A stretch of 64,000 bases of DNA, from assembly GCA_033977485.1 (NCBI GenBank), contig CM066998.1, forward strand, positions 58,370,274-58,434,273. Direction: 5' to 3'. This DNA comes from Hydrangea macrophylla (Eukaryota; Streptophyta; Magnoliopsida; Cornales; Hydrangeaceae). Position numbers and translations under genes: made by a program. The notes beneath the pieces are model-generated. The model made no database searches, had not been told where the DNA came from, and worked only from the letters and a program-made list of their open reading frames with translations. Numbering within the stretch: position 1 is the first letter of the stretch; each line of letters starts with the position of its first letter. Of this stretch, positions 28,154 through 40,837 are shown one piece after another.

Positions 28154-31100
28154 ATGTCTGGATCTGCATTTAGTCCACTTGCTACCATACTCACTCAAAA
28201 CAAGTTAACTGGAAATAACTACACTGAATGGAAACGTAACCTTGACATCGTTTTAACTGCGGAGGATCACATGTATGTCCTCACCACCCCAAGCCCTGAA
28301 GAACCCGCGGCAAATGCTTCGGCAGCTGCCAGACGCGAGTTCGACAAATGGAAGAAGTCGAATGGAATGGCCCGTTGTTACATTCTGGCCTCAATGGCTG
28401 GTGTGTTACAACACCAATTCCAATCGAACGATTCTGCCAGTGACATTATCACATCCCTGAAAAAGATGTTTGGGGAGCATGGCAGGCCTGCCAGACAGGT
28501 AGCCATGCAGAAGATAATGAGTGCAAAGATGTCGGAAGGTACTCCAGTCAAAGAACATGTTTTAAAAATTATTGGTTATTTAAACGAACTGGAGACCTTG
28601 GGAGCCAACATCGATGCACAGACCCAAGTTGATATGATCCTCAACTCGCTGTCGCCATCATTCGCTCAATTCAAACTTAACTATAATATGAATCAAATGG
28701 ATTTTTCAATGAGCGAATTAATGAGTTCTTTACTGGCAGCAGAAGGGGTGATCAAACCTGGGGGCAGCATTTTAAATGTTGAGAAAAGCGCTTCTTCTTC
28801 CCGATCTACACCGAAAGGTAAGAAAGGAAAGAAGAAGGCTGGCACTGGTGGTTCAAATGTTGGACCGGTCCCTAAGATTGCAAAATCTAAGGGAAAAGGT
28901 AAAGGAAAAGGGAAGGTGGGTGGACAAGGCAAAGGAAAGTGTTTCCAATGCGGTGAGAAGGGCCACTGGAAGAGGAACTGTCCAGAATTCTTAGCTACAA
29001 GAGTTCAAGGTATGATTGAATCACATGTGATTGAAGTAAGTTTTATTACGGATACTTCAAACACTTGGTGCATTGATTCTGGTGCGACTAACCATATCTG
29101 TAATTCATTGCAGGGGTTCAGATCAACCAGGAAATGCAGTGATGGGGAGATCGTGCTTACTCTAGGTTCTAGCGCAACCGTATCTGCGGTTGCTATAGGA
29201 GTCGTAGTTTTAGAATTTTCAGACAATAAAGTTTTGATTTTATCAGATGTACTTTACGTCTCTTTAATGAGACGTAATTTAATTTCAGTTTCTAATTTAA
29301 CGAATAATGGTTATTCCTTTCATTTTGGAACTGAAGTTGTCATTAAAAGAAACAGTTCTTTTATATGTTCTGGTGTTAAATCAAATGGTTTGTATGTGAT
29401 TACTCCCAATATTTCAAAAGATTCTTGTTTGGAACTTAATAACTCAGTGGTAACTTTACCATCTAAAAGAAAGGAACCTTCCACTAATCCAACAAGGCTT
29501 TGGCATATGAGGCTTGGCCATATCAATCTGAATAGGATTGGCAGACTAGTCAAAGAAGGGGTCTTAGGCGATTTGGTTCTCGAACCAATGGAAGTCTGCG
29601 AGTCTTGTTTGGAGGGTAAGATGACCAAAAGGCCCTTTCCTGCAAAGGGCAATAGGACCAATGCATTGTTGGAATTAGTTCATACTGATGTGTGTGGACC
29701 AATAAATATTAGAGCAAGGGGTGGTTATGAGTATTTCATAACATTTACCGATGACCACTCTAGGTATGGATATGTGTACCTAATGCAGCACAAGTCTGAA
29801 GCCTTTGAAAAGTTCAAAGAGTTTAGGGCTGAAGTGGAGAAGCAATCGGGCACACATATCAAGGCCATTCGATCTGATCGAGGTGGCGAGTACCTCTCTA
29901 ATGAGTTTATTGATCACCTCGTACAGAATGGGATTCTGTCACAGTTGACTGCACCTGGTACGCCTCAGCAGAACGGTGTAGCGGAGAGAAGGAATCAGAC
30001 TCTTTTAGACATGACTAGGTCGATGATGAGTTATTCAGAGTTGCCATTTTTCCTTTGGGGTTATGCTTTGGAAACCGCTGCATACATACTAAATCTAGTA
30101 CCAAGCAAATCTGTTCCCAGGACACCACGAGAGATGTGGATTGGGCGCAAGCCTTCTTTGCAACATCTCCGGATATGGGGGTGTCCGGCACATGTGCTTA
30201 AAGGAAAGATGAGAAAGTTAGATTCTAGATCGGAAGTATGTTACTTTGTAGGGTATCCAAAGGGTACTTATGGATGGTATTTTTATGATCCAAGAGAACA
30301 GAAAGTGTTTGTTAGTACAAATGCTGTTTTCTTGGAGGATGATTATATCATGAACCATAAACCTAAGGGAAGGATAGATCTTAGAGAGATAGAAGGAGAG
30401 CCCTCAGTCCAACCCGCAGTTGATAACGATGAAAATCAAGAAAATACCACTTCTTCACCCATTTCCGCACCGGTACCTCGTCGTAGTGGGAGGATTATCA
30501 GCCAGCCTGATAGATACATGTTCTTAGGAGAAGTTTTTGAAGCTGTCTCCATAGAATCTGAATCTGATCCTACCACTTACGAAGAGGCAATGGCTGATGT
30601 TGATTCAGCTCATTGGATTAAAGCTATGAAGGCTGAATTGGAATCTATGGATTCCAATCAGGTCTGGGATCTTGTAGAACTTCCAGCCAATATTAAACCC
30701 ATTGGCTGCAAGTGGGTCTATAAGAGGAAAAGAGGATCTGGTGGAAAGGTTGAGACCTTTAAGGCAAGGCTTGTGGCAAAAGGCTATACTCAGAGGGAGG
30801 GCATTGACTATGAGGAAACCTTCTCGCCGGTAGCCATGTTCAAGTCCATCAGAATACTCTTATCCATTGCTGCATGCCTAGATTATGAAATCTGGCAGAT
30901 GGACGTCAAGACTGCATTCTTGAATGGCAATCTTGAGGAGGACATCTATATGCAACAACCAGAAGGGTTCATAGCTGGTCGAAAAGGTAACTTGGTATGC
31001 AAATTGCAAAAGTCCATTTATGGGCTTAAGCAGGCATCCAGAAGTTGGAACATCCGATTTGACCAAGCGGTCAAGTCGTTTGGTTTCATACAGAATCTGG

Positions 31101-32143
31101 ATGAGCCTTGTGTATACAAGAAATGTGAAGGGAAAGTAGTGGCTTTTCTTGTGCTTTACGTTGACGACATTCTACTCATTGGGAATGATGTAGCGGCGCT
31201 GTCAACGGTCAAGGTTTGGCTAGCTAGTACTTTCGATATGAAGGATCTAGGAGAGGCGAGCTATATTCTTGGGATAAAGCTCTTTCGGGATCGCAAGCGA
31301 AAGATAATGGGATTATCTCAAGCGGGTTATATCGAGAAAGTGCTAACTAGGTTTTCAATGGATAATTCGAAGAAAGGTTTGTTACCTTTCAGGCATGGTT
31401 TAGCGTTCTCCAAGGACCAGTGTCCAAAGACACAAGAGGAGAGGAATCGCATGGCAGGAATTCCCTATGCCTCGGCAGTGGGAAGTCTCATGTATGCGAT
31501 GTTATGCACTAGACCAGATATCTGCTTTGCCGTTGGCATGGTTAGCAGGTATCAATCGAATCCTGGTCCAGAGCACTGGACAGCCGTTAAGCACATTCTT
31601 AAGTACTTGAGAAGAACTAAAGATTACATGCTTATATACGGCGGTAGTGAGTTAATTCCAGTAGGATACACTGACTCGGACTTTATGTCAGATAAAGATT
31701 CGAGAAAGTCGACATCCGGACATCTCTTTACCTTGGGAGGTGGTGCTGTTAGTTGGAGGAGCATTAAGCAGAAATGCATTGCAGACTCAACTACAGAAGC
31801 TGAGTATGTGGCTGCTTGTGAAGCCGCAAACGAAGCTGTTTGGCTCAAGAAGTTCCTTATGGAACTCGAGGTGGTACCAGCGTCGCTGTCACCTATTACG
31901 CTATACTGCGATAATAGTGGGGCAGTGGCTCAGTCCAAGGAGCCAAGGAACCACGGGAAGGGAAAGCACGTAGAGCGGAAATATCACCTAATCCGAGATA
32001 TAGTTCAACGTGGAGATGTGACTGTCACCAAGATTGCCACCGCTGACAATCTTGCTGATCCGTTTACAAAGGCCTTACCACAGAAGGTCTTTGATCGTCA
32101 TCTAGATAGTCTAGGTCTTAGATGTAGTTCTGAATGGTTATGA
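28154..32143 (+). CDS. Ty1/copia gag-pol polyprotein, intact
   Basis: 1329 codons without a stop. In order: gag of the UBN2/DUF4219 type (residues about 1-210); zinc knuckle [14 protein letters not shown] (263-276); aspartic protease motif DSGA (308-311); integrase zinc site H451-X4-H456 and C482-X2-C485; integrase catalytic D512, D575 and E611 with the canonical 35-residue spacing; reverse transcriptase with YVDD at 1002-1005; RNase H starting near TDSD (about 1173) and including STTEAEY. The protease-integrase-RT-RNase H order is diagnostic of Ty1/copia. The ATG is the first in frame after the leader. All visible catalytic residues are present, so the element may be mobile; expression cannot be judged from sequence. 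Confidence 0.97.
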   Translation: MSGSAFSPLATILTQNKLTGNNYTEWKRNLDIVLTAEDHMYVLTTPSPEEPAANASAAARREFDKWKKSNGMARCYILASMAGVLQHQFQSNDSASDIITSLKKMFGEHGRPARQVAMQKIMSAKMSEGTPVKEHVLKIIGYLNELETLGANIDAQTQVDMILNSLSPSFAQFKLNYNMNQMDFSMSELMSSLLAAEGVIKPGGSILNVEKSASSSRSTPKGKKGKKKAGTGGSNVGPVPKIAKSKGKGKGKGKVGGQGKGKCFQCGEKGHWKRNCPEFLATRVQGMIESHVIEVSFITDTSNTWCIDSGATNHICNSLQGFRSTRKCSDGEIVLTLGSSATVSAVAIGVVVLEFSDNKVLILSDVLYVSLMRRNLISVSNLTNNGYSFHFGTEVVIKRNSSFICSGVKSNGLYVITPNISKDSCLELNNSVVTLPSKRKEPSTNPTRLWHMRLGHINLNRIGRLVKEGVLGDLVLEPMEVCESCLEGKMTKRPFPAKGNRTNALLELVHTDVCGPINIRARGGYEYFITFTDDHSRYGYVYLMQHKSEAFEKFKEFRAEVEKQSGTHIKAIRSDRGGEYLSNEFIDHLVQNGILSQLTAPGTPQQNGVAERRNQTLLDMTRSMMSYSELPFFLWGYALETAAYILNLVPSKSVPRTPREMWIGRKPSLQHLRIWGCPAHVLKGKMRKLDSRSEVCYFVGYPKGTYGWYFYDPREQKVFVSTNAVFLEDDYIMNHKPKGRIDLREIEGEPSVQPAVDNDENQENTTSSPISAPVPRRSGRIISQPDRYMFLGEVFEAVSIESESDPTTYEEAMADVDSAHWIKAMKAELESMDSNQVWDLVELPANIKPIGCKWVYKRKRGSGGKVETFKARLVAKGYTQREGIDYEETFSPVAMFKSIRILLSIAACLDYEIWQMDVKTAFLNGNLEEDIYMQQPEGFIAGRKGNLVCKLQKSIYGLKQASRSWNIRFDQAVKSFGFIQNLDEPCVYKKCEGKVVAFLVLYVDDILLIGNDVAALSTVKVWLASTFDMKDLGEASYILGIKLFRDRKRKIMGLSQAGYIEKVLTRFSMDNSKKGLLPFRHGLAFSKDQCPKTQEERNRMAGIPYASAVGSLMYAMLCTRPDICFAVGMVSRYQSNPGPEHWTAVKHILKYLRRTKDYMLIYGGSELIPVGYTDSDFMSDKDSRKSTSGHLFTLGGGAVSWRSIKQKCIADSTTEAEYVAACEAANEAVWLKKFLMELEVVPASLSPITLYCDNSGAVAQSKEPRNHGKGKHVERKYHLIRDIVQRGDVTVTKIATADNLADPFTKALPQKVFDRHLDSLGLRCSSEWL

Positions 32144-32145
32144 GT

Positions 32146-32158
32146 GCAAGTGGGAGTT
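32146..32158 (+). other. Polypurine tract of copia copy 1
   Basis: CAAGTGGGAGTT sits immediately before the 3' LTR start TGTTGGG at 32159, a few bases after the gag-pol stop. Confidence 0.85.
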
Positions 32159-33652
32159 TGTTGGGTTTGTGCCCTCAAACCATTACTTTATGTATGAGAC
32201 ATTAGCATTATAATATATGGATATCAGCTTTACATTTCATTGTGTATGTTTCTTTCATGAGATGATTGTTTTGTCCTTAAGTATCATAGTAAGCAATTCG
32301 TGTGTGTATGAGATACACACAAGTGAGATACGAATTACTATTCTTTGATACTTAGAATATGTCACAGTGGATGATGAGACTGGATACCTCATCAGGTCTA
32401 CACTGTAGCATAATTAACTACCATTGGATGGAGTGATTAATCTCAATCACTAGAGTGTAGCTCTTAGTTGATATGCTAGTGCTTATAGTGCATTGACGGA
32501 CCTGAGCTTTCCTATTGACGCTTAAGGTTGTCAACAGTCAATAGGAACTCATAACTTGTATAAGGTACGTGTTCTCAATCTTGAGATGATTATGAACACA
32601 GACTATGGATATGGCTGCTTTGACTTACCAATCAGTGAGGTCTATAGAAGATCAACACCTGGGTATCTTGGGTATGTCATGTCCATAGGGTTGTGAACAT
32701 ATATTGTCAAGATAGAATCTACCCTCTGATTCAGAGTAAGCATTCCCTTGAGAATGTCACCAAGTTGATTACTGAGTACTGCAGTCTTGTTGATAAGAGT
32801 TATCAACATGTTTGGTAATCATGAGTAGTGAATGGGACTCAAGGAATACAAGAAGTAATCATGATTCAGGTTGACAGTAACAGTTATCCGACTACCTGAA
32901 TATGATTACGAATGCTGACGGTAGAGGGACATTAGTACACCATACAAGTCTAGTTATCGCTTCGGATATGTTCTTTTGCGTTGGAGTTCAGTTATCGTTT
33001 TATAGTGGAATAAACGTTAACTGACCAGTTAGTTAGTTTGCTGATCAAAGAGTTTGGTCATGGTAATTAACAAACTGGTCTGAGCCAACAATAAAGAGCC
33101 TAGGAGGTCCCACTCTTAGCTCCGCTAGGATGCTTGGAAAGACACTTGAGGAAGCTGTTAAGACAGGTTCGATCGATCGAAGTATGTTCGATCGATTGAA
33201 GTCAGCAGGTTCGATCGATCGAGAATGGTTCGATCGATCGAAGGTTCGAGCGATCGAAGTCACTTCGATCGATCGAAGTCTAGGTCGGTTCTGGAAATCT
33301 ATAAATAGGGCAGCTGCGTTCTGGAAGTAAGTGATCGTCGTTTTTATACGCAGAAGCTGCAGAAACTATCATAGTCTTGCCAAAACCTTCCTATCCTCTC
33401 TATTAGGGTTCCCACCAACCCTAGTCTTTCCGGCAGGCATTCGCAGGATTCATAAGGGTGAAGATCATCTAGTGCAGGCTGCTGGAAGTTAAAGTTTCAG
33501 AATTGGGTTCAAGACACTAAGGTATAATTCTTGCACCCTTGTACGGATCTATGGAATTGACAAGTAGTAGATCCTGGAATACCAAAAGTTTTATAACTTA
33601 ACCTATTTCCGCTGCGCGTTTAAACTCTAACTTTAAACCACTTTTTCCTTCA
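32159..33652 (+). repeat. Copia copy 1, 3' LTR
   Basis: 1494 bp, the same length as the 5' LTR and differing at about nine positions by eye. It is followed by the TSD ATTCA at 33653-33657. Confidence 0.95.
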
Positions 33653-33793
33653 ATTCAAAGAATAACAATAATAAATTTGGTGCTTATAACAGTGTTACTT
33701 GCAATTATAGAATTTTATAACAGCTAAACTTACTAGTAATCCTTCATTCAGTGCAAGACGCTTTGCTGTTTCTATGGCTTCGTCACGTTATAT

Positions 33794-36258
33794 ATGGATA
33801 TCATAAGACCATTAGATTATACAAAAGGAAAAACGATGTGGTTGCTAAATTGCGACAAGTATAAATCTGGAATAAATACGACCCATGCCATTGAACCGAT
33901 TCCAATAGCCGACTTAGAAAACAACAGAGATAATATAAATAATATAAATAATCCTAATATACCTCTACCTGCTCCACTTAGAAATTATTTTATTCCTACA
34001 ACTTACACGCCTCAAGCAGGTATCGAATTACTAGAGGGGACAACATCTCACTTTGAGATAAAGTCGTCTACCATCTCGCTACTTCCCTCTTTCCATGGCC
34101 GTATAAATGAAGATCCATATCAACACTTGGGAGATTTTCAAGATATTTGCTCTAAAACTGCGTCTCTTCCCATTCTCTTTAAGAGATAAAGCGAAATATT
34201 GGCTTCAATCACTTGAGCCAAACACAATTAAAACATGGGAAGCCTTACACAACGCATTTTTACAAAAGTTTTTCCCAATCACGAGGACTAATCAGATAAG
34301 AAAATCTATAACTAATTTTGTGATGCAAGATGGGGAAACACTTTATGACACTTGAGAGAAGTTTAAGGAATTACTACGCTTTTGCCCACATCATCAGGTT
34401 CCTAAGTGGCAATTGGTACAGGTTTTCTACGAGTTCCCTCAATACGTAATACCGTCGATGTTGTTTGTGTGGGGACCTTCCTACACAAAAGCGCCGACGA
34501 GGCTTGGAAATTTTTTGAAACTTTAAGCGAGAACTCGATGCATCAGGCTGTGTCGGTACCTTCCGAGGGATATCCTCATCAACCTAAGAGAGAGGTAAAG
34601 TTCGAGTCAAGTCACTCAATTGAATTTCAAGAACTATCTAAAAAACTTGACCGACTTTTGACAACGAATCAAATGTCGGGTTCACCCTCTTATGAACGTT
34701 GTGCATTATGTTCCAATCCTTCACATTCTATACTTTCTTGCCCATCAGCATCTCAATTTCCAGAATTCGTAGAGCAACACATAAACTCCATTCAACAATT
34801 CCCATGAAATAGTTATAATCCTATGCCGAATAGTTTTCCTAATACTTATCGACCCCAATTTCAACAAAACCAATACCAACTCCCTCCTCCTAATCCTAAC
34901 CCTCCAGGGTTAATGCTTTTGAGGATAAGGTGTTAGCATCCCTTAAGAACATTGAAACACAAGTACATGCACAAGCACAAATAGTGCACTCACACACACA
35001 ATCCATTGCGAAGCTTGAGTCCCAAATGGGACAAATAGCTAATACAATGAGTCGTAGAAACGAGGGTAAACTGCCTACTCAAACTGTTCAAAATCCTAAG
35101 GGACAATACGAGGGTGGGAGTACGAGTGAGTAAGTTAATGCCGTCTCAACTAGGATGACTACTAGAGAAGAGGAAGTTGTTGAAATTCCGGATAAGAGGG
35201 AGAAAAATGTAAATATTTACTTGAATAAAGAGAATGGTGAGGACGTGAGTAAAATTTAAAAAGAAAAAGAACCGGACCTAACTAACTATGTTCCAAAGTT
35301 ACCTTTTTCGCCAAACGTTGAGGAACCGTCTAATTTATCAAAGAAATTTTCAAAAACGGAAGATATGCTCGAGGTGTTTAAACAAGTTAAAATTAATATT
35401 CCATTCCTCGATGAGATAAAACAAATTCCCGCTTACACTAAATATCTAAAAGACCTTTGCACGCAAAAGCGCAAAATACGCAGTCATACTCCGAAAAAGG
35501 TCTTTCTCACAGAAAAAGTAAGCTCAATTTTTCAACACGCTACTCTGAAATATAAAGATCCAGGTACGCCTACGATTTCATGTGTCATAGGTGACACTGT
35601 CATTCATCGGGCTTTTCTTGACTTAGGAGCTAGTGTTAACCTTTTACCTTATCACGTCTATAAACAACTGGGACTAGGTGAACTTAAACCTATGGCCACT
35701 ACAATACAATTAGCGGATCGTTCTGTTAAAATTCCTAGAGGGATCGTCGAGGACGTTTTGGTTAAGGTTGATAAATGTTACTATCCCATCGATTTTATGG
35801 TCCTTGATACTGAACCTGTGATAAATGCTAGAAAATACACGCCTGTCATCCTAGGTCGTCCGTTCTTGGCCACTACCAATGCTCATGTCAACTGTCGAAC
35901 GGGGGTAATGAAAGTGTCATTTGGGAACATAAATTTAAAACTAAACGTCTTTAACGCTATTAATCAACCTCCCAAGGATGACGATTATCTATGTGAGGCG
36001 GAAAGTGAGGTAAGGCGAACAATTGAACCTACTACAGAATCAAACCTGAGTATGGAGAACAATGTATTGGAAAATGAGCAGACGAATTTGAATAATTCAG
36101 ATCCTAATGACGAATTTACTCAAAAGGTGAATAATCAATTTGAAACCGAAAAGGATGAACCGTCAATTGAATTAATTCAAAGCGATATGGTTTCTGCTTA
36201 CCACCGGGCTCTTCCTAATATCCTTAGGGGTACAAACTCCGAGTTACGACCTCCTTGA
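33794..36258 (+). pseudogene. Broken gag-protease ORF of Ty3-like element
   Basis: The reading frame is split by a frameshift near 34165, a TGA at about 34353 (where a Trp codon is expected), another frame change near 34470, a stop at 34805, a shift near 34910, and stops at about 35131 and 35257. Piece 1 contains the gag core (LRDKAKYWLQSL at about 34185). Piece 2 contains the CALC..H..C knuckle-like segment (about 34700). The last intact piece, 35365-36258, holds a retropepsin-like domain with active-site FLDLGASVNLLP (DLGA in place of DTGA) and the later GRPFLAT motif. It ends RPP at 36258. It is not expected to produce a full protein. Confidence 0.8.
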
Positions 36259-38861
36259 GTCTTGAGTTAGAATAGTCTAGCTGAAGATGTAAAAGCCAGC
36301 TCTTCTTGGGAGGCAACCCAAGCTTTATTTCGTCTGTTTCTCTTATTTTTGTTCATTTTGGGTCAGTTTTGAGTCAGATTTGGTCATTTTGGACAGGTTT
36401 GGGGGTCGGGGTTAAGTTATTTTAAAGTTATTTACATAAAAAAAAGAGGAAAATAGCATATCGCGCGCGTGGCCCGCTCGCGCGAGTTTGCCCCTTAGAA
36501 TAAAATTTTTAACGTTTCTTATATATAGCCTCAATATCATCTCGCGCCTAGAATCGCACGTGCGAGGGGTTTGCTCGCGCGATTCTTGGACTTAGAGGTT
36601 TTCTTTTAAGTTTTATAAAATATGCCTTTGCATTCCCTCGCGGAGGGGCTCGCACGCGCGAAGCTCGCTCGTGCGAGGGGGGGGTTCTTCTGGATTTTTC
36701 TCTTTGTTTTCTTACTCCTTTTCTCCCAAACCTGGTCAGCTGTTTATATTTTATGTTTGTTTACTTAGGTTCCTTTTAGATCGAGTTCTTTGTTTTCATA
36801 GTACGTTTATACTTGTTTTAATTATTTTCTTTGCATCTTTTACTTATTGTTTAGTTTCTATTAAAAAAAAATAATAATAAAACATATATGTATATCCATT
36901 TCTTTTTCTTTTGTATGTTCTTTTTTGTTCTCAAGTATTGACAGGTGATTAGTAGCTCCATTAGAAGCATTTGAACTTTCCTTCCATATTCATATACGTT
37001 CACTTGTTTGTGATTGCCGAGATCGAGGTATTGTCATTCCTTCCTTACATACTCTCCTTTCTTTCATTTTATTGTTTCATTGGAGACAATGAAATGTTTA
37101 GGTTTGGAGGTATGCATTCACATGCACATTATTATGCACTAATTTTTAAAAAAAATTTATTCTTGTGCTTAAATAAACGATGCTACCGACGTTTTTGCAA
37201 TCTTGATTCGATACTTCTTTCTATGTAACATGGATTGTTATAGAATGGTAAACAAAGAAAGATGTGGTTAAAGAGTTGCTGAAGTCATGATGTAATGTTT
37301 TAGGTTATGTATTGTTTGAATCATAGTTTTATATCATTGATTTGCACACAAACCTATGCACTGCACGTAGTCGATTGAATACATGTTTGATGTGAATTAT
37401 AATATGATTCGGATTTCTGGATAACACATAGTGTGGAGACTTGACCCGGTGAGCTTTTGAGCCTATTTTTTTTTTCTTTTTAGAGGATTATAAATACATT
37501 GTGTTTGTCGAATTTCATTTGAAATAGCACATCTACTTGTTGTTTAGTCTCATTATTATTGTTTTGGTTGATAGTCAAGTTAAAATATTTGTTACTATGC
37601 TATATAATCTTCCGTCGTAAACATTGAAGAACCATATTACCCTAGGAAATGATGGTAGGCCTTCTTTGTTTACTATCCAAATAAATGAAAAAAAAAATTT
37701 CCTTAGTTCGCCCCTTTGAGCCGTAAAATGCCCTTTTTCTTTAATCACCATTATCCGTTTTTTGCTCCAACTTGGCCAACTTAGAGTTTAACACTAAAAG
37801 ATTGATCAACTTTTAGTGTTGATAAGGTGATGTGTCGATTGAGAAGAAGGAGACAAGATACTATTGGGGTAGTTGTTTTGTATTTGATGAATAGTCATTC
37901 AACAAGCAAAGGAAAAAAAGAGAGAGAAAATTAAAGAAAGGGTGGTAGAAAAAAAAAAGGAAGAAGGTTGAAAAAAGGAAAAAAATGAAAAAAAAAAAAA
38001 AGAATGAAAAGATGAAGTTGGTAGAAGAGTGATGAAAGAAATCAAATATGCCTTACAACACCACTCAAAATCTACCTAATGAATCCTTTCTATTCTTTTT
38101 CATTGCCTAAGCCACGTTATAACCTTTGAAAAGTCCTATTTGATCCTATAAAACATGTTAGATATGTAAACGATGGGAGAGGGATTAAAACATGGTACGA
38201 TTAATTTTCTTGACTATTGGCGTCGTATCCATGAGACTACTATTCTTTTGTGTCATGCGTCTTTTTCGAGTCATATGTAAGCATTCCTTGTTTTGAAAGC
38301 ATATTTCCTTTGCTCCCATATATTCGAGAAATTACACCTGTTTCTGAGTGTTTCATTTGAGAGTGTAATTAACATTGTAAGATTCGTAGTCGAAGCATAG
38401 TTGGATGGTTATTTGAGTTATATACCAAGTTCATGACATGTACGTATTCATTTGACTACCATATCACATACGTGCAATTTTATGAGAAACTCTATTGATT
38501 TATACGATGCATGTGCTTTGGATTATTTTTCATGATGTAAGTGGACGTTTGGTTACGTTTCTTCTTGTTCGTTATTCTATTTCAAATCATTGTTCTATGA
38601 TATGGAGTATTAACTGTTGTGTTTTTTGTTTTTAATAAAATTTTTCTTTACAAGTTAATAAAGATGGTTGTGGGTGACTTGTTGACGAGAACCCTCACGA
38701 GACTTCACTCATTCAACTAGGGACACCTAAGGGTTTAAAAGGCTTGTTGCATACGCTAAATGCAATCGTGATCCATTCGAAAATGGAGTAGTATTTTTAA
38801 TCAGTAGTTATGTTTTATGTTCTTTTTGCTCGAGGACTAGCAAAATGTAGGTTTGGGGGTG
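36259..38861 (+). other. Non-coding 3' region of gag-protease element
   Basis: It begins with a perfect stem TTGGG..CCCAA inside TTGGGAGGCAACCCAA (36306-36321), a word I associate with the end of Athila-like internal regions. Three GC-rich clusters of CGCGCGAGC/GCTCGCGCG words lie at about 36460-36492, 36541-36582 and 36639-36683. The rest is AT-rich with A/G runs (37900-38010). No gene is visible. Confidence 0.55.
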
Positions 38862-40107
38862 TGATCGGAAAAGAACAAATCCTAATTACACGCCTTAATT
38901 CACATTTGTTAGTACATTTTTATCCTATTTTTGTATATTTTTACTTTGTTTTCTATTTTCTGTCAAGATTTGGAGAAAAGTAAGGATTCCAGGCTAAATG
39001 TGGTGAAAAAGCAGAAGAAAAGAAGCTGAAAAAGTCACATCGCGGGCGCGGCCCGCTCGCACGAAAGGCCCGAAATCACTCGCGCGACCAGCTCACGTGA
39101 CATCCCAATATCGCGCTCGCGCGGCCCGCTCATGCGACCTGTGTAAAAAACAAAGTTGTGTATTTCAGTGTACTGAAGATTCCCACGCGAACGAAACTGC
39201 CTAATTACGTCCAAATTGTAAAATATAGCAGTTTTAGTGTGAATAGGTTTAGGAAAGTCTCCAAACTTGCTCCAAATCTATATATATCCTATTGTAAATC
39301 AATTAGAGGGTTACACACTTTATACACACCATATTATACAACAATATACACAGTCATTGAAGGGGAAAAAGCAAGGAGAAGAAGAAGAAGACCAAGGATT
39401 TCCATGGCATCCTCCATCAACCTCTTGTCGTTCATCAATTCTATGGCCAACTAAACCTAGATCTAGGGTTTCAATGAAACCCTTGCCAAGTAATAGGGAG
39501 TTATTTATGTTTTTATTTTAGTTTTATTATGCATGGATGATGATTACATATTTCGAGGATTTTTATAATAAAATTGTGCTTCTATTGATTAAATCATTAC
39601 TTTCAAAATCTATTCTTGTCTTAGATCTATTTTGACTGTGATGTGCTCAATGATCTATGCTTGTTGTGCTTGTATGGATTATTTACATGTAATTGTGCTT
39701 AATTGAATTGTGCTATCAAGTATCCGAATAGTCCATGCCTAGATTAGATGGATTATGCTACAACCCTAGTTTAGTGTAGGATAATTCGTGCTAACCAAAG
39801 ATGGATTATGTTGGTGCTTGAACCATAGTTATCTTCTTGACGGAGGAGTTGGGCTTGTAGCTACGATTCTCCATCATCATCCAACTTAATAAGCTAATTT
39901 AATTCATAAATACCCTTATTATGAAGCTAGTGGTGGATTTGCAATCCTAGGTTCATTTTAAATATCGTTTAAAACAACTTTTAACCGCTTTCATAGTTTA
40001 GATTTATTTTATTGTTCTTAGTTTAATTAAAATCAAATCAAAATCTGTTTTTCTTAATTAATTAGATTTAGATTTTAAAATTAAAGTGCTTTAGTAATTC
40101 AATCTCT
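38862..40107 (+). repeat. LTR A of gag-protease element
   Basis: It starts TGATCGGAAAAG after the polypurine stretch GGTTTGGGGGTG. It contains the GC-rich palindromic cluster (39040-39140), then a TATA-like CTATATATATCC (about 39278), and continues to about 40107. The right boundary is inferred from where the next polypurine stretch begins. Confidence 0.6.
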
Positions 40108-40120
40108 AGGTTTGGGGGTG

Positions 40121-40837
40121 TGATCGGAAAAGAACAAATCCTAATTATACGCCTTAATTTACATTTGTTAGTACATTTTTATCATATTTTTGTATATTTT
40201 TACTTTGTTTTCTATTTTTTGTCAGGATTTGAAGAAAAGTAAGGATTCCAGGCTAAATGGAGTGAAAAAAGCAAAAGAAAATAAGCTGAAAAAGCCGCAT
40301 CGCGCGAGCGGCCCGCTCGCATGAAAGGCCCGAAATCGCTCGTGCGACCCGCTCACGTGACATCCCAATATCGCGCTCGTGCGGCCAACTCATGCGACCT
40401 GTGTAAAAACCAAAGTTGTGTGTTTCAGTGTACTGAAGATCCCCATGTGAACGAAACTGCCTAATTACGTCCAAATTGTAAAATATAGCAGTTTTAGTAT
40501 GAATAGGTTTAGGAAAGTCTCCAAACTTGCTTCAAATCTATATATATCCTATTGTAAATCAATTAGAGGGTTACACACTTTATACACACCATATTATACA
40601 ACAATATACACAGCCATTGAAGTGGGAAAAGCAAGGAGAAGAAGAAGAAGACCAAGGATTTCCATAGCCTCCTCCATCAACCTCTTATCATTCATCAATT
40701 CTATGGCCAACTAAACATAGATCTAGGGTTTCAATGAAACCCTAGCCAAGTAATAGGGAGTTATTTATATTTTAATTTTAATTTTATTATGCATGGATGA
40801 TGATTACATGTTTCGAGGATTTTTATAATAAAATTGT
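40121..40837 (+). repeat. LTR B, tandem truncated copy
   Basis: It again starts TGATCGGAAAAG after GGTTTGGGGGTG (40109-40120) and follows LTR A closely to AAAATTGT at 40837, where similarity stops. The order LTR A, polypurine stretch, truncated LTR B suggests recombination between elements or a nested truncated insertion. Confidence 0.7.

Larger units (their letters stand above)
24961..33652 (+). mobile_element. Complete Ty1/copia LTR retrotransposon, copy 1
   Basis: 8692 bp bounded by two LTRs of equal length (1494 bp) that start TGTTGGGTTTG and end TTTCCTTCA. The 5-bp TSD ATTCA is perfect (24956-24960 and 33653-33657). PBS, PPT and one unbroken gag-pol frame are all present. By eye I count about nine differences between the LTRs (about 0.6%), so the insertion is recent. 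It separates the Stowaway-rich region on the left from a decayed gag-protease element on the right. Confidence 0.95.
33653..40107 (+). mobile_element. Decayed Ty3-like gag-protease element (no RT visible), 5'-truncated
   Basis: It contains gag-like and retropepsin-like coding (33794-36258), a long non-coding 3' region, a polypurine stretch TTTGGGGGTG and an LTR. No reverse transcriptase, RNase H or integrase is detectable. No 5' LTR is seen; the copia copy 1 insertion sits at its left edge. Such gag-only or gag-protease elements occur among plant non-autonomous Ty3 relatives (TR-GAG-like, Athila/Tat lineage), mobilised in trans. Confidence 0.65.

Noticed and set aside
28275..32000. Numerous secondary frames inside copia copy 1
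   Set aside because: Shadows of the 1329-codon gag-pol frame.
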